From a virus: 64,000 nt of DNA. The DNA lies in the IMG/VR virus record IMGVR_UViG_3300036985_007703, positions 62,001 through 126,000 of that record. The stretch is one strand, 5' to 3'. The notes beneath the pieces are model-generated. The model saw nothing but the letters and a program-made list of their open reading frames with translations. It was not told the DNA's origin and made no database searches. Position 1 is the stretch's first letter. Every line of letters begins with the position of its first letter. This document shows positions 27,130 through 34,152 of the stretch, piece after piece. The position numbers were made by a program, and so were the translations under genes.

Positions 27130-28644
27130 CTACTTGTTGTAGACCGCCCAGCCGATCGAGAGGCCCGCCTGCCCCGTCACGGTCACGCGCATGGTGTCAT
27201 CCCCATCGTTGATCGCCAGCGCGATGTCCCAGTCCGCCGTGCCCCCACTGGCGTCCGTCTGATCGACCACGGTGTAGGTCGGCGTCACGCGCACCCACGA
27301 GGAGACCCCCGCGAGGGTCCGCGTCGCCACCGCCCGGATCTCCCAGACCTTCGTCTTGTCGGTGATCGCCTCGCGGGCCACCGCCGTCAGCGCGAACGAG
27401 GTCACCGAGTTGCCGGTCAGCGCGTACCGCGTCGTGGGCACCCCTCCGAGGAAGATCTCCGTCGGCGTGTTGCTCCCCGTGACGCCCGACCAGCAGAGGG
27501 ACCCCGCGCCGATGTACGCCTTGTTGATCGCGTCGATGAGCGAGCTGCACGCGAAGATGAAGTCCAGGACCCCCGTGTTCGTCATGGGCAAGTTGGTCAC
27601 CGGCCCAAACCCGCCCGTGTAGCGCCCATCCTCAAGCGTCAACTCGCCGTCGGCCTTGAGGGCCATCGCCCCGCCCGCCGTGAGGTCCAGCGTGGTCCCC
27701 GCTGCCACCGCGAGCGCGGCATCCGAGTAGACGTCCCGCGTGCCCGTGCCCCCCAGTTGGAGCGCGTGCCCCGTCGCATCGTCGTTCGTGACCTTGACGG
27801 GCTCCCCACCATCGGGGATCACGATCTCGTGGCCCAGGTCATAGGCCTCCTGCAGCGAGCCCCCGCCCCGCTGGAGCTTCCAGCGCCAATGCAGCAAGTC
27901 GGGGTCGTTCAGGAAGACCGCGTCTAGCAGGTCCGCCCGCACATAGGCCGCCCAGCCCTCCACCGCGTGCTCGTGCTCCCATGCGGTGCCCGTCCACTCC
28001 ACGATGTCGTTGACCAGGGCCTCGGCCCCCCACCCCGCATGCACGGGGGCCGCCGCGTAATCGAGGATGTACCGATCCCCCACCGTCGGGCCCACCGGCG
28101 GCGCCGCCGTGGGGTCCACGATCGCCAGCACGCCGGGGCGCCGCACGCTGACCTCGCCCCCGCCCCCGCCCGCGAAGGCGAAGAGCTGGCGCGTCTCCCC
28201 CGGCGCGAGGACGCTCGCGTTCCACCACGCGATACTGTAGTCGTCGAGGACGCAGCCCAACACGCGATAGTCGGGGTTGACCGGCACGCCGTTCTGCCAC
28301 AGCTCCAGGGCCGTCTCCGCACTCGCCTTGGCCCCGCTCGTCACGCGGGCCACCACCATCCACGCCGGCGTCAGCGCCAGGGGCGTCGCGTGCGCGATCG
28401 TCAGGTAGCTCTGGAAGGTGCGGCTCGCCACCACGCAGGGGCCCAGCAGGCGCAGCTGATAGCCACCCCCCGCGGCCTCGATCGTCGCCTCCGGCAGGGC
28501 CACGAAGGCCCAGGCGTTGCCCTCCATGACCCCCAGGAAGGTCGTGTCGATGCTCAGCGCGAAGTCCTGGAAGGTCTCCCACCAGCTCTGCGCCGTGTCC
28601 GTGGGGTAGGGCAGCTTGAACCGTGGGGTCTCCTGGCGTGACAT
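27130..28644 (-). CDS. Anchor-module tail fibre protein, first after baseplate
   Basis: A 504 aa protein. Residues 1-~165 are the anchor module (MSRQETPRFKLPYPTDTAQS..., 'ALPEATIEAAGGGYQLRLLGP', 'ELWQNGVPVNPDYRVLGCV'). A linker 'PTVGDRYILDYAAAPVH...DIVEWTGTAWEHEHA...WAAYVRADLL' resembles fibre segments in the 400 and 465 aa proteins. The C-terminal half is a beta domain with 'GTLDLTAGGAMALKADGELT' type repeats, ending 'GWAVYNK'. It follows the J-like baseplate gene with no gap, the usual place of the first fibre or wedge-attached protein, so the anchor module may dock on the baseplate. Docking is inference. Confidence 0.7.
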   Translation of the reverse strand: MSRQETPRFKLPYPTDTAQSWWETFQDFALSIDTTFLGVMEGNAWAFVALPEATIEAAGGGYQLRLLGPCVVASRTFQSYLTIAHATPLALTPAWMVVARVTSGAKASAETALELWQNGVPVNPDYRVLGCVLDDYSIAWWNASVLAPGETRQLFAFAGGGGGEVSVRRPGVLAIVDPTAAPPVGPTVGDRYILDYAAAPVHAGWGAEALVNDIVEWTGTAWEHEHAVEGWAAYVRADLLDAVFLNDPDLLHWRWKLQRGGGSLQEAYDLGHEIVIPDGGEPVKVTNDDATGHALQLGGTGTRDVYSDAALAVAAGTTLDLTAGGAMALKADGELTLEDGRYTGGFGPVTNLPMTNTGVLDFIFACSSLIDAINKAYIGAGSLCWSGVTGSNTPTEIFLGGVPTTRYALTGNSVTSFALTAVAREAITDKTKVWEIRAVATRTLAGVSSWVRVTPTYTVVDQTDASGGTADWDIALAINDGDDTMRVTVTGQAGLSIGWAVYNK

Positions 28645-30771
28645 TTACTTGATCTCGCTGAGCGCGAGCGTCCCGCGCTTGATGATGTAGCTCGCCGGGG
28701 TCATCACGTTGCCGTCCACGTCCACGAAGCCCTCGTGGCCCGGCGCCGCCAGCGTCACGTTCGCGTAATCCATGCCCTTCGTCGCCGCCTTGATGATGTC
28801 ATGCACGGTCTGCTTGTAGAGGGGCTGGTTGAAGTCGCGCCCCCGCAAGACCTCCAGCAGCGCCTGCTCGATGTCCGCGAGCACCTCGGCCGCCACGTAG
28901 CTCGGCAGCACCTTGACCGCCACCGCCACGTCCACCGGCACGAGCATCGCGCTGCCGTCCGTCACCTGCACGAGCTGCGTGACCTCCTTGATCCCGTCGA
29001 TGTAGGCCTGCATCCCGTAGATGAGGCCCGCCGCCGGCGCCACGTAGTCCCCGTCCCCGTTCACGCTCACGATGGGGACCTGCACGTAGTTCGCCTTGCA
29101 GTCCGCATCGAACAGCGTCGAGAGGTGCGCTTGGAGGTCGACGAGCACCGCGAGGATGTCCGCCTGGAGCTGCGCCGCGCTCCCCGGCAGGGGCGCGATG
29201 GCCTCGGCCGCGTTGCCCACCGCCGTCACGGCCGTGCCCGCGAGGCCCAGCAGCGTGGTCAGGTACTGCGCCATCGTGACCTGGCCCTCGCCCGTCGGCG
29301 TGAGCAGCTGCTGCATGGCGAACCCATAACCGTCGAGCTTGGTCGCCGCCGCCCCGCCGTTGCTGAGGCTCGTGCTGATCGTGCCCCCCTGCGCCGCCAG
29401 CGTCCGCGAGTAGTTCGCCAGCGTCGTGTCGCTGGGGTAGGTGGCCTTGATGTAGTTGTCGAGGTCCGTCAGCGTCGTGCCCATCGCCTTATAGGCCGCG
29501 TCCCCCGTCGTCATCTCCACCTGGAGCTGCTGCGCCACCGCCCGCACGTTGGCCGCCTGGACCTCCAGGGCGCTCTTCAAGAACCCCATCTCGGCGAGAA
29601 GCCCCTGCATCTCCGCAAGGATGCCCTGCGCCGTGGCGATGTCCGCCGCCGCCGCCGCCTCGGCCGGCCCCACGAGCAGCAGGTAGTTCGCCAGGTAGCC
29701 ATCGATCTGCTCGCACTCCCCGACCAGGATCGCGTCCTCCTCGGAGGCCCGCACGTTGATCGCGTAGCCCTTCGCCACGCGCCCGTAGAGGGGGTCGCTG
29801 AACCCGTTGACCTGCGCCTGGTAGTCGGTCTGCGTGATGGCCGCCCCGCGCGCCGCAAAGGCGTAGGGGGCCAGCTTGCGGGCCTCATCCGGGGTCTCGG
29901 GGTCCGCCCCGCCGCTCGCCCCCAGCGGGTTCGTGCAGGCGATCTTGATGGCCGCCCCGCCGACGCTCAGCACGTCGGTCGCGCTCGCCACGGTGCCCGC
30001 CGCGGCCCGCCCCGTGGCCCCGTGGATCAGCGTGTACTGGATCTTCACATCCGACCCGGCCTCGGGGATGTTCCCCGCCACGCCATCCCCGCACGCCACG
30101 GCCGGGGGGTCGTAGAGGTAGTCCACCTCGTACTGGTTCGTCTGCGCAAAATCGAGGAAGTCGTTCTCGGCCCACTCCGCGCCGTCGATCCACACGCGCA
30201 CGCTCCCCTGCGCGACCCAGATCCCGTTCGCGGGGTCCCCGCCCTGCATGCGGAAGCGCTGGTTCTGCGCCCCGTCCCCCGTGTAGCCCACGGTCCGCGT
30301 GGTGCCCTCGCGGCACGCCACGGTGATCGTCGCGGTGCCCGGCGCGAGGAAGGTCGGCGCCACGGTCTCGAAGACCAGCCCCGAGGGCCCCGCGAAGCGG
30401 AACCCCGCCTGGAGCTGCGCGGGCGCCGGGATCGCCGGGGTGAACGTCAGGTCGAGGTCGACCGTCGCCGCTGCCGCGGGCCGCATCTTGTAGCCGACCT
30501 GCTTGACCAGCTTGGCCACCGCGGAGTGCGTGCGCGCCGTGTCGAGGTAGCAGTCGCTCGCCACGCGGTCCATGTACCAGCAGAGCTGCCCCACCGCGTT
30601 CGCCACGAGGTCGATGAGCATGATGCCCACGCTCGTCGAGGCGTAGTCGTTGTAGACGCTCACGTATTCGACCTTGAGCCGCCGCAGCAGGCTGTCGAAG
30701 ATCGAGGCGTAGTCCTTCGCCGCAAACTTTACGGCATTCAGAGGCTTGCGGTCCGCTACGGGGACTCCCAT
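28645..30771 (-). CDS. Baseplate J-like wedge protein with helical insertion
   Basis: A 708 aa protein of the P2 gpJ/T4 gp6 type. The N-terminus ('DYASIFDSLLRRLKVEYVSVYNDYASTSVGIMLIDLVANA') and the core 'TPDEARKLAPYAFAARGAAI' plus 'TQTDYQAQVNGFSDP' near residues 295-325 are diagnostic. The C-terminus has 'VDVAVAVKVLPSYVAAEVLADIEQALLEVL', the usual final domain. Residues ~350-550 are a long Ala/Leu/Gln-rich helical stretch that splits the core from the C-terminal domain and makes the protein longer than P2 gpJ. It follows gp25 by 14 bases, the classic baseplate order. Confidence 0.87.
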   Translation of the reverse strand: MGVPVADRKPLNAVKFAAKDYASIFDSLLRRLKVEYVSVYNDYASTSVGIMLIDLVANAVGQLCWYMDRVASDCYLDTARTHSAVAKLVKQVGYKMRPAAAATVDLDLTFTPAIPAPAQLQAGFRFAGPSGLVFETVAPTFLAPGTATITVACREGTTRTVGYTGDGAQNQRFRMQGGDPANGIWVAQGSVRVWIDGAEWAENDFLDFAQTNQYEVDYLYDPPAVACGDGVAGNIPEAGSDVKIQYTLIHGATGRAAAGTVASATDVLSVGGAAIKIACTNPLGASGGADPETPDEARKLAPYAFAARGAAITQTDYQAQVNGFSDPLYGRVAKGYAINVRASEEDAILVGECEQIDGYLANYLLLVGPAEAAAAADIATAQGILAEMQGLLAEMGFLKSALEVQAANVRAVAQQLQVEMTTGDAAYKAMGTTLTDLDNYIKATYPSDTTLANYSRTLAAQGGTISTSLSNGGAAATKLDGYGFAMQQLLTPTGEGQVTMAQYLTTLLGLAGTAVTAVGNAAEAIAPLPGSAAQLQADILAVLVDLQAHLSTLFDADCKANYVQVPIVSVNGDGDYVAPAAGLIYGMQAYIDGIKEVTQLVQVTDGSAMLVPVDVAVAVKVLPSYVAAEVLADIEQALLEVLRGRDFNQPLYKQTVHDIIKAATKGMDYANVTLAAPGHEGFVDVDGNVMTPASYIIKRGTLALSEIK

Positions 30772-30785
30772 CGCTCAGCTCCTTC

Positions 30786-31202
30786 TCACAGCCCGGTCGG
30801 GGCGCCCTGGATCGGCACCTGCTGCTGGTACACCTGGTTGTTGATCCGGTACACCACGTCGAGCACGATCGCCGTGTCCTCCAGGCCCACGTCCTTGCCT
30901 GTCCGCGCCTCGACTGACAATACCTCAGCGCGGGGCTCGAACAAAGCGATGGCCCGCGCCGTCACGGCCCCCACGCGCGCCTGCGTGAGCGGATCGAGGT
31001 TGTCAAAGACGAACGCCTGCACGCTCGTCCCGAGGGCCCCGCGCATCACGCGCTCCCCCACGCTCGTCGTCATGAGCGCCTTGATCGAGTTGAAGACCAC
31101 GGCGTCCAGCCCCTGCACCATCATCGGGAAGGCCTGGCTCCCCACCCGGAAGGGGTACGCGATGCTCCGCAGCACCATCGGCGTCGTCGTCGGCACCGGC
31201 AT
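30786..31202 (-). CDS. Baseplate wedge protein, gp25/gpW-like
   Basis: A 138 aa protein matching the GPW/gp25 family in length and layout: 'SIAYPFRVGSQAFPMMVQGLDAVVFNSIKALMTTSVGERVMRGALG' followed by 'LDPLTQARVGAVTARAIALFEPRAEVLSVEAR' and 'IVLDVVYRINNQ'. The E-R-V-M-R-G segment corresponds to the conserved 'GER-M-P-FG' of the family. It starts as TGATG with the tiny Pro/Leu-rich gene and precedes the J-like gene. It should form the wedge core that touches the sheath. Confidence 0.88.
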   Translation of the reverse strand: MPVPTTTPMVLRSIAYPFRVGSQAFPMMVQGLDAVVFNSIKALMTTSVGERVMRGALGTSVQAFVFDNLDPLTQARVGAVTARAIALFEPRAEVLSVEARTGKDVGLEDTAIVLDVVYRINNQVYQQQVPIQGAPTGL

Positions 31203-31360
31203 CAGACGGCCGCCTCGTCGGGGTCATCCAGGGGGCACGCCGGCAGCTTGGGCAGCTCCGGGATCTTGGGCAGCGCCGGGAGGTCGAAGGGGAGCCCCGG
31301 CATCGGGATCGCCAGCGCCGGCAGCGCCGGCAGGGGCGGGATCTTGCACTTGGTCGCCAT
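31202..31360 (-). CDS. Tiny Pro/Leu-rich baseplate-region protein
   Basis: A 52 aa gene. It starts MATKCKIPPLPALPAL and ends CPLDDPDEAAV, with alternating 'IP', 'LP' and 'ALP' throughout and two cysteines. The start is supported by GAGGAGG and by a palindrome copy 12 bases upstream. The stop overlaps the gp25 start (TGATG), so the two are probably coupled. Similar 'LPxLPxIP' miniproteins lie beside spike genes in other contractile-tail clusters, but their role is not settled. It could cap or line the spike or hub, taking the place of a PAAR protein, which is absent here. Confidence 0.72.
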   Translation of the reverse strand: MATKCKIPPLPALPALAIPMPGLPFDLPALPKIPELPKLPACPLDDPDEAAV

Positions 31361-31372
31361 CGTCGTCCTCCT

Positions 31373-31391
31373 CGCGCATGCGCATACGCAG
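31373..31391. promoter_or_regulatory. Start-associated palindrome, copy 3 (variant)
   Basis: CGCGCATGCGCATACGCAG sits in the 36-base gap between the spike gene stop and the Pro/Leu-rich gene start, 12 bases before the ATG. One base change turns a pair into a G-U wobble on the transcribed strand. Confidence 0.7.
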
Positions 31392-31396
31392 CGCCG

Positions 31397-32365
31397 TCAC
31401 CCGATCGATACCACCTCGGACAGCTCCTTGTAGAGCATCGGCGGGGGGGTCGGCCCCGGCGTGCTGGGGGCCCCCGGCGCCGCGCACATGTGCTGGTGGA
31501 TCATCGACCACGCCAGGAACTTCATGCCCCGCACCGCGGGCTCGAACACCGGCCCAGCCCCGAGGCAGACCTTGCCCGCGTTCAGCCACGCCTTGCCCCC
31601 CGCCATCACCGTGGCATCCCCCGGCGCGCTCAGCGTCGCGGCCTTCCCGTCGAGCGCCAGCATGGCCCCGCTCTGGTTCGCCAGCGTGATCTTGTCCTTG
31701 CCCAGCGTGAGCCACGCGAGCACCTGGTTGGTGTCGGGGTCCACGTTCATGATCGTGACGCTCGCGTTCTTCGCGTCGATCGCGAGGTGCGTGCCGCTCT
31801 CCGCCATGAGGAGGATCCCGCCGTCCTTGTCCAGCGTGATCACGCTCCCGCTCTCCACCCCGCTGCCGTCGCCCTTGGCCAGCGTGATGTGCAGGTCCTC
31901 GGGCTTGTCGCCGAACCGCAGGTAGTGTCCCGCCGGCGTCTTGAACCCCTTGCGGAAGGCCTCCCCGCTCGCCGTCAGGGCCGTCCCCGCGGCGTCCTTG
32001 GGCAGCCACCCCCCGAGGTACACGGGCACCGTCTGGTCCCCGTGCTCGAACATCACCCACACGGCGTCCCCCACCTCGGGCGGCACGAAGAGGCCGTGCA
32101 TCTGCCCCGCCGCCCCCTTCGCGAGCCCCGGCCAGCAGGGGAGCGCCCAGTAGCCCTTCGGCACCTCGGCCTCCGTCGCCATGCCCAACGCCGGCACCTG
32201 GATGCGGCAGCGCCCCCGCTTCTCCTCGTCCTTGTTGTCGACGACGAGCCCCGTATAGAGCCCGTAGTAGCGGTTCGCGTGGTTCTCCAGGCCGTCCGCG
32301 TGGATCGCGTCCATCACGTAGCCCGCGGGGTCGTTCTTGCGGCGGCTGTCGGAGAGGTCGAACAT
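31397..32365 (-). CDS. Baseplate spike protein, gp5/gpV OB-fold type
   Basis: A 322 aa protein. Residues ~35-120 show the OB-fold of phage spikes: 'YYGLYTGLVVDNKDEEKRGRCRIQVPALG', 'GYWALPCWPGLAKG' and 'GLFVPPEVGDAVWVMFEHGD---PVYLGGWLP'. Then comes a run of short beta repeats ('ITLDKDGGILLMAE', 'ITLANQSGAMLALD') consistent with a trimeric beta-helix needle. The tail 'MIHQHMCAAPGAPSTPGPTPPPM' may bind a metal at the tip. There is no lysozyme domain, unlike T4 gp5. It follows the hub gene by 3 bases. Confidence 0.87.
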   Translation of the reverse strand: MFDLSDSRRKNDPAGYVMDAIHADGLENHANRYYGLYTGLVVDNKDEEKRGRCRIQVPALGMATEAEVPKGYWALPCWPGLAKGAAGQMHGLFVPPEVGDAVWVMFEHGDQTVPVYLGGWLPKDAAGTALTASGEAFRKGFKTPAGHYLRFGDKPEDLHITLAKGDGSGVESGSVITLDKDGGILLMAESGTHLAIDAKNASVTIMNVDPDTNQVLAWLTLGKDKITLANQSGAMLALDGKAATLSAPGDATVMAGGKAWLNAGKVCLGAGPVFEPAVRGMKFLAWSMIHQHMCAAPGAPSTPGPTPPPMLYKELSEVVSIG

Positions 32366-32368
32366 CGT

Positions 32369-33781
32369 TCAGGCCTCCTTCATGGGCTGCGCCTGGGTCT
32401 GCGTCTGCGCCAGGTTGCTCGTCTGCGTGGAGCCCCACTTCACCAGCTCCAGCACCGTCTTCCAATCCCCCGGCGCGTAGTTGTGCGTGAGCTTGTTCAC
32501 CACGTAGGTCGAGTTGATCATCGAGCTGCACCCCGCCACCGCCACCACCGCGGCCGGCTGGATCTTGGGCAGGCCCAGGGTCGTCACCGTGAGCTGGATC
32601 GCCATGCGGTCCGCCGCCCCCACGCCCTGCGCCGCCAGCTCCGAGGCCGCCTTGGCCCCCGCCACGCCGCCCGGCGCCGCCACCGCCCGGTTCGCCGGCA
32701 CGCCCTTCTTGCCACCGGGATCCACCTTGACGTCCGCCTGCAGGTCCCCCCGCTTGTCGTCCTGCGCCTCGGCCGCCACGGCGCTCCCCTTGGGGTCGCC
32801 CGGCCGCTCCCCGTCCTTCGGCCAGTTCCACACCGGCTCCAGGACGAGCCCCGTGTCCTTCTCCAGCATGATCGCCCGCGTCCCCGCCGTGGCCCCCGGC
32901 ACGGGCACCTGGTCCCACTTGCGGCCCTCCGCCCACATCGCCGCCCCCCCGCTGAACGACACGTCCAGGATCGGGTACTGCGCCGGCGTCGCCGTGGGGT
33001 CGAAGAGCCCCCGCAGCACCAGGCTGTACGTCGTGCTCTGCGTCGCGGAGTACCCCTTGGGGTAGTAGAAGATCGCCGGCTTGAAGCTCGACACCGAGGC
33101 AATCGCGTAGCCGAAGTGAAAGTCCAGGTTCGCCAGGCTCAGGATGCGCCGCACCGTGCGCATCAGCGCCATGCTGCCCATCACCGCGTAGGCCGCCCCC
33201 TCCAGGTCCTTGCCCCCCACGCTGATCTGCTTGGACAGCGCATCCAGCTTCGCCGCGCCATCCCCCAGCGGGATCGCCGTGTACCCCATGGCCAGCGCCA
33301 GCCCCTCGAAGATCGCCTTGGCCGAGGTCAGCGCGAGGTCGTCCCCCGGCTTCACGTACTCCATCTGCCGCGCGTCCCGGAAGCTCGCCGTGAGCGACCC
33401 GCTCAGCTTGTCGCTGCTCAGCGCGAGCCCATCCCCGCCCTTGCCCAGGAACCCCGCGTAGTCCTCCGTGACCTCCGTCGCGCTGCCCGCGAGGTAGCCG
33501 ATGCGCGCGCGCACGAGGTTGCCGAAGTCGAACGCGCCCTGCTCCAGCAGGTAGATGCCCTCCTGGTAGGGGGCCTCAATGCCGATCGTGAGCCCGTCGT
33601 GCGTCCCCCCCTTGCTCATGGTCACGCTCACCGAGGTCACGAAGGGGCCGCCCATCACGGCGTCGCTCGACGGGGCGTTCCCCGTGGGCCAGCGCCCCAC
33701 GTCGAAGACCCAGGCCTTGCCCGCCTTGTTGCGGATCTCCACCTGCGCGAAGGGGGCAAAGAAGTCCGCGGTCCCCGCCAT
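32369..33781 (-). CDS. Baseplate hub protein, gpD/gp27-like
   Basis: A 470 aa protein between the LysM-type protein and the spike, the place of P2 gpD/T4 gp27. The opening 'PFAQVEIRNKAGKAWVFDVGRW---FVTSVSVTMSKGGTHDGLTIGIEAP' and 'IRARIGYLAGSATEVTEDYAGFLGKGGDGLALSSDKLSGSLTASFRDAR' are typical of late-control/gpD-like hubs. The C-terminus has 'STYVVNKLTHNYAPGDWKTVLELVKW', the usual final hub strand. An internal Ala/Pro-rich, low-complexity stretch (about residues 340-390) is atypical. It should form the trimeric ring between tube and spike. Confidence 0.83.
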   Translation of the reverse strand: MAGTADFFAPFAQVEIRNKAGKAWVFDVGRWPTGNAPSSDAVMGGPFVTSVSVTMSKGGTHDGLTIGIEAPYQEGIYLLEQGAFDFGNLVRARIGYLAGSATEVTEDYAGFLGKGGDGLALSSDKLSGSLTASFRDARQMEYVKPGDDLALTSAKAIFEGLALAMGYTAIPLGDGAAKLDALSKQISVGGKDLEGAAYAVMGSMALMRTVRRILSLANLDFHFGYAIASVSSFKPAIFYYPKGYSATQSTTYSLVLRGLFDPTATPAQYPILDVSFSGGAAMWAEGRKWDQVPVPGATAGTRAIMLEKDTGLVLEPVWNWPKDGERPGDPKGSAVAAEAQDDKRGDLQADVKVDPGGKKGVPANRAVAAPGGVAGAKAASELAAQGVGAADRMAIQLTVTTLGLPKIQPAAVVAVAGCSSMINSTYVVNKLTHNYAPGDWKTVLELVKWGSTQTSNLAQTQTQAQPMKEA

Positions 33782-34144
33782 CTAGCGCCCTCCCAGGATC
33801 CGGTTGCGCACGTAGTCCGCCGCCGGCACGTAGAGCGTCATCCCCGGATAGATCTCGTTGTCCGGCAGGTCGAGCCCGTTGCGCAGGGCGAGCACCCACC
33901 ACAAGGCCTCGTCCTGGTAGTACTCCAGCGCGATCTGGTCCAGGCGCTTGGCGCGCCCCTCGATCACCACCGCCGACTCATGGTTGGCCACGTCCGGCAG
34001 CGCGGGGGGCTCGAACGGCGTGTAGAACCGCACGTAGGCGTCCGCCTCGCTGTCGAATACGTACTCCTCGGCCATGCGGCGCATGGGCGAGGAGACCGGC
34101 GCCTGGAGCGTCCGCAGCGTGTTGCCCTTCCCGAGATCCGCCAT
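33782..34144 (-). CDS. LysM/gp53-like tail-baseplate protein
   Basis: A 120 aa protein. The C-terminal half ('HESAVVIEGRAKRLDQIALEYYQDEALWWVLALRNGL' and 'IYPGMTLYVPA') has the LysM-like fold seen in T4 gp53 and P2 gpX-type proteins. It lies between tape measure and hub, as those genes do. It probably stabilises the inner baseplate or tube-baseplate joint. Confidence 0.82.
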   Translation of the reverse strand: MADLGKGNTLRTLQAPVSSPMRRMAEEYVFDSEADAYVRFYTPFEPPALPDVANHESAVVIEGRAKRLDQIALEYYQDEALWWVLALRNGLDLPDNEIYPGMTLYVPAADYVRNRILGGR

Positions 34145-34152
34145 CGCCTACC

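Noticed and set aside
28735-31689. Long plus-strand open frames (e.g. 28735-31689, 15403-18258, 31490-34318, 47649-50300)
   Set aside because: They are antisense to well-supported minus-strand genes, are dominated by Arg, His, Pro and Ala, and have no ribosome sites. High GC content keeps such frames open by chance.
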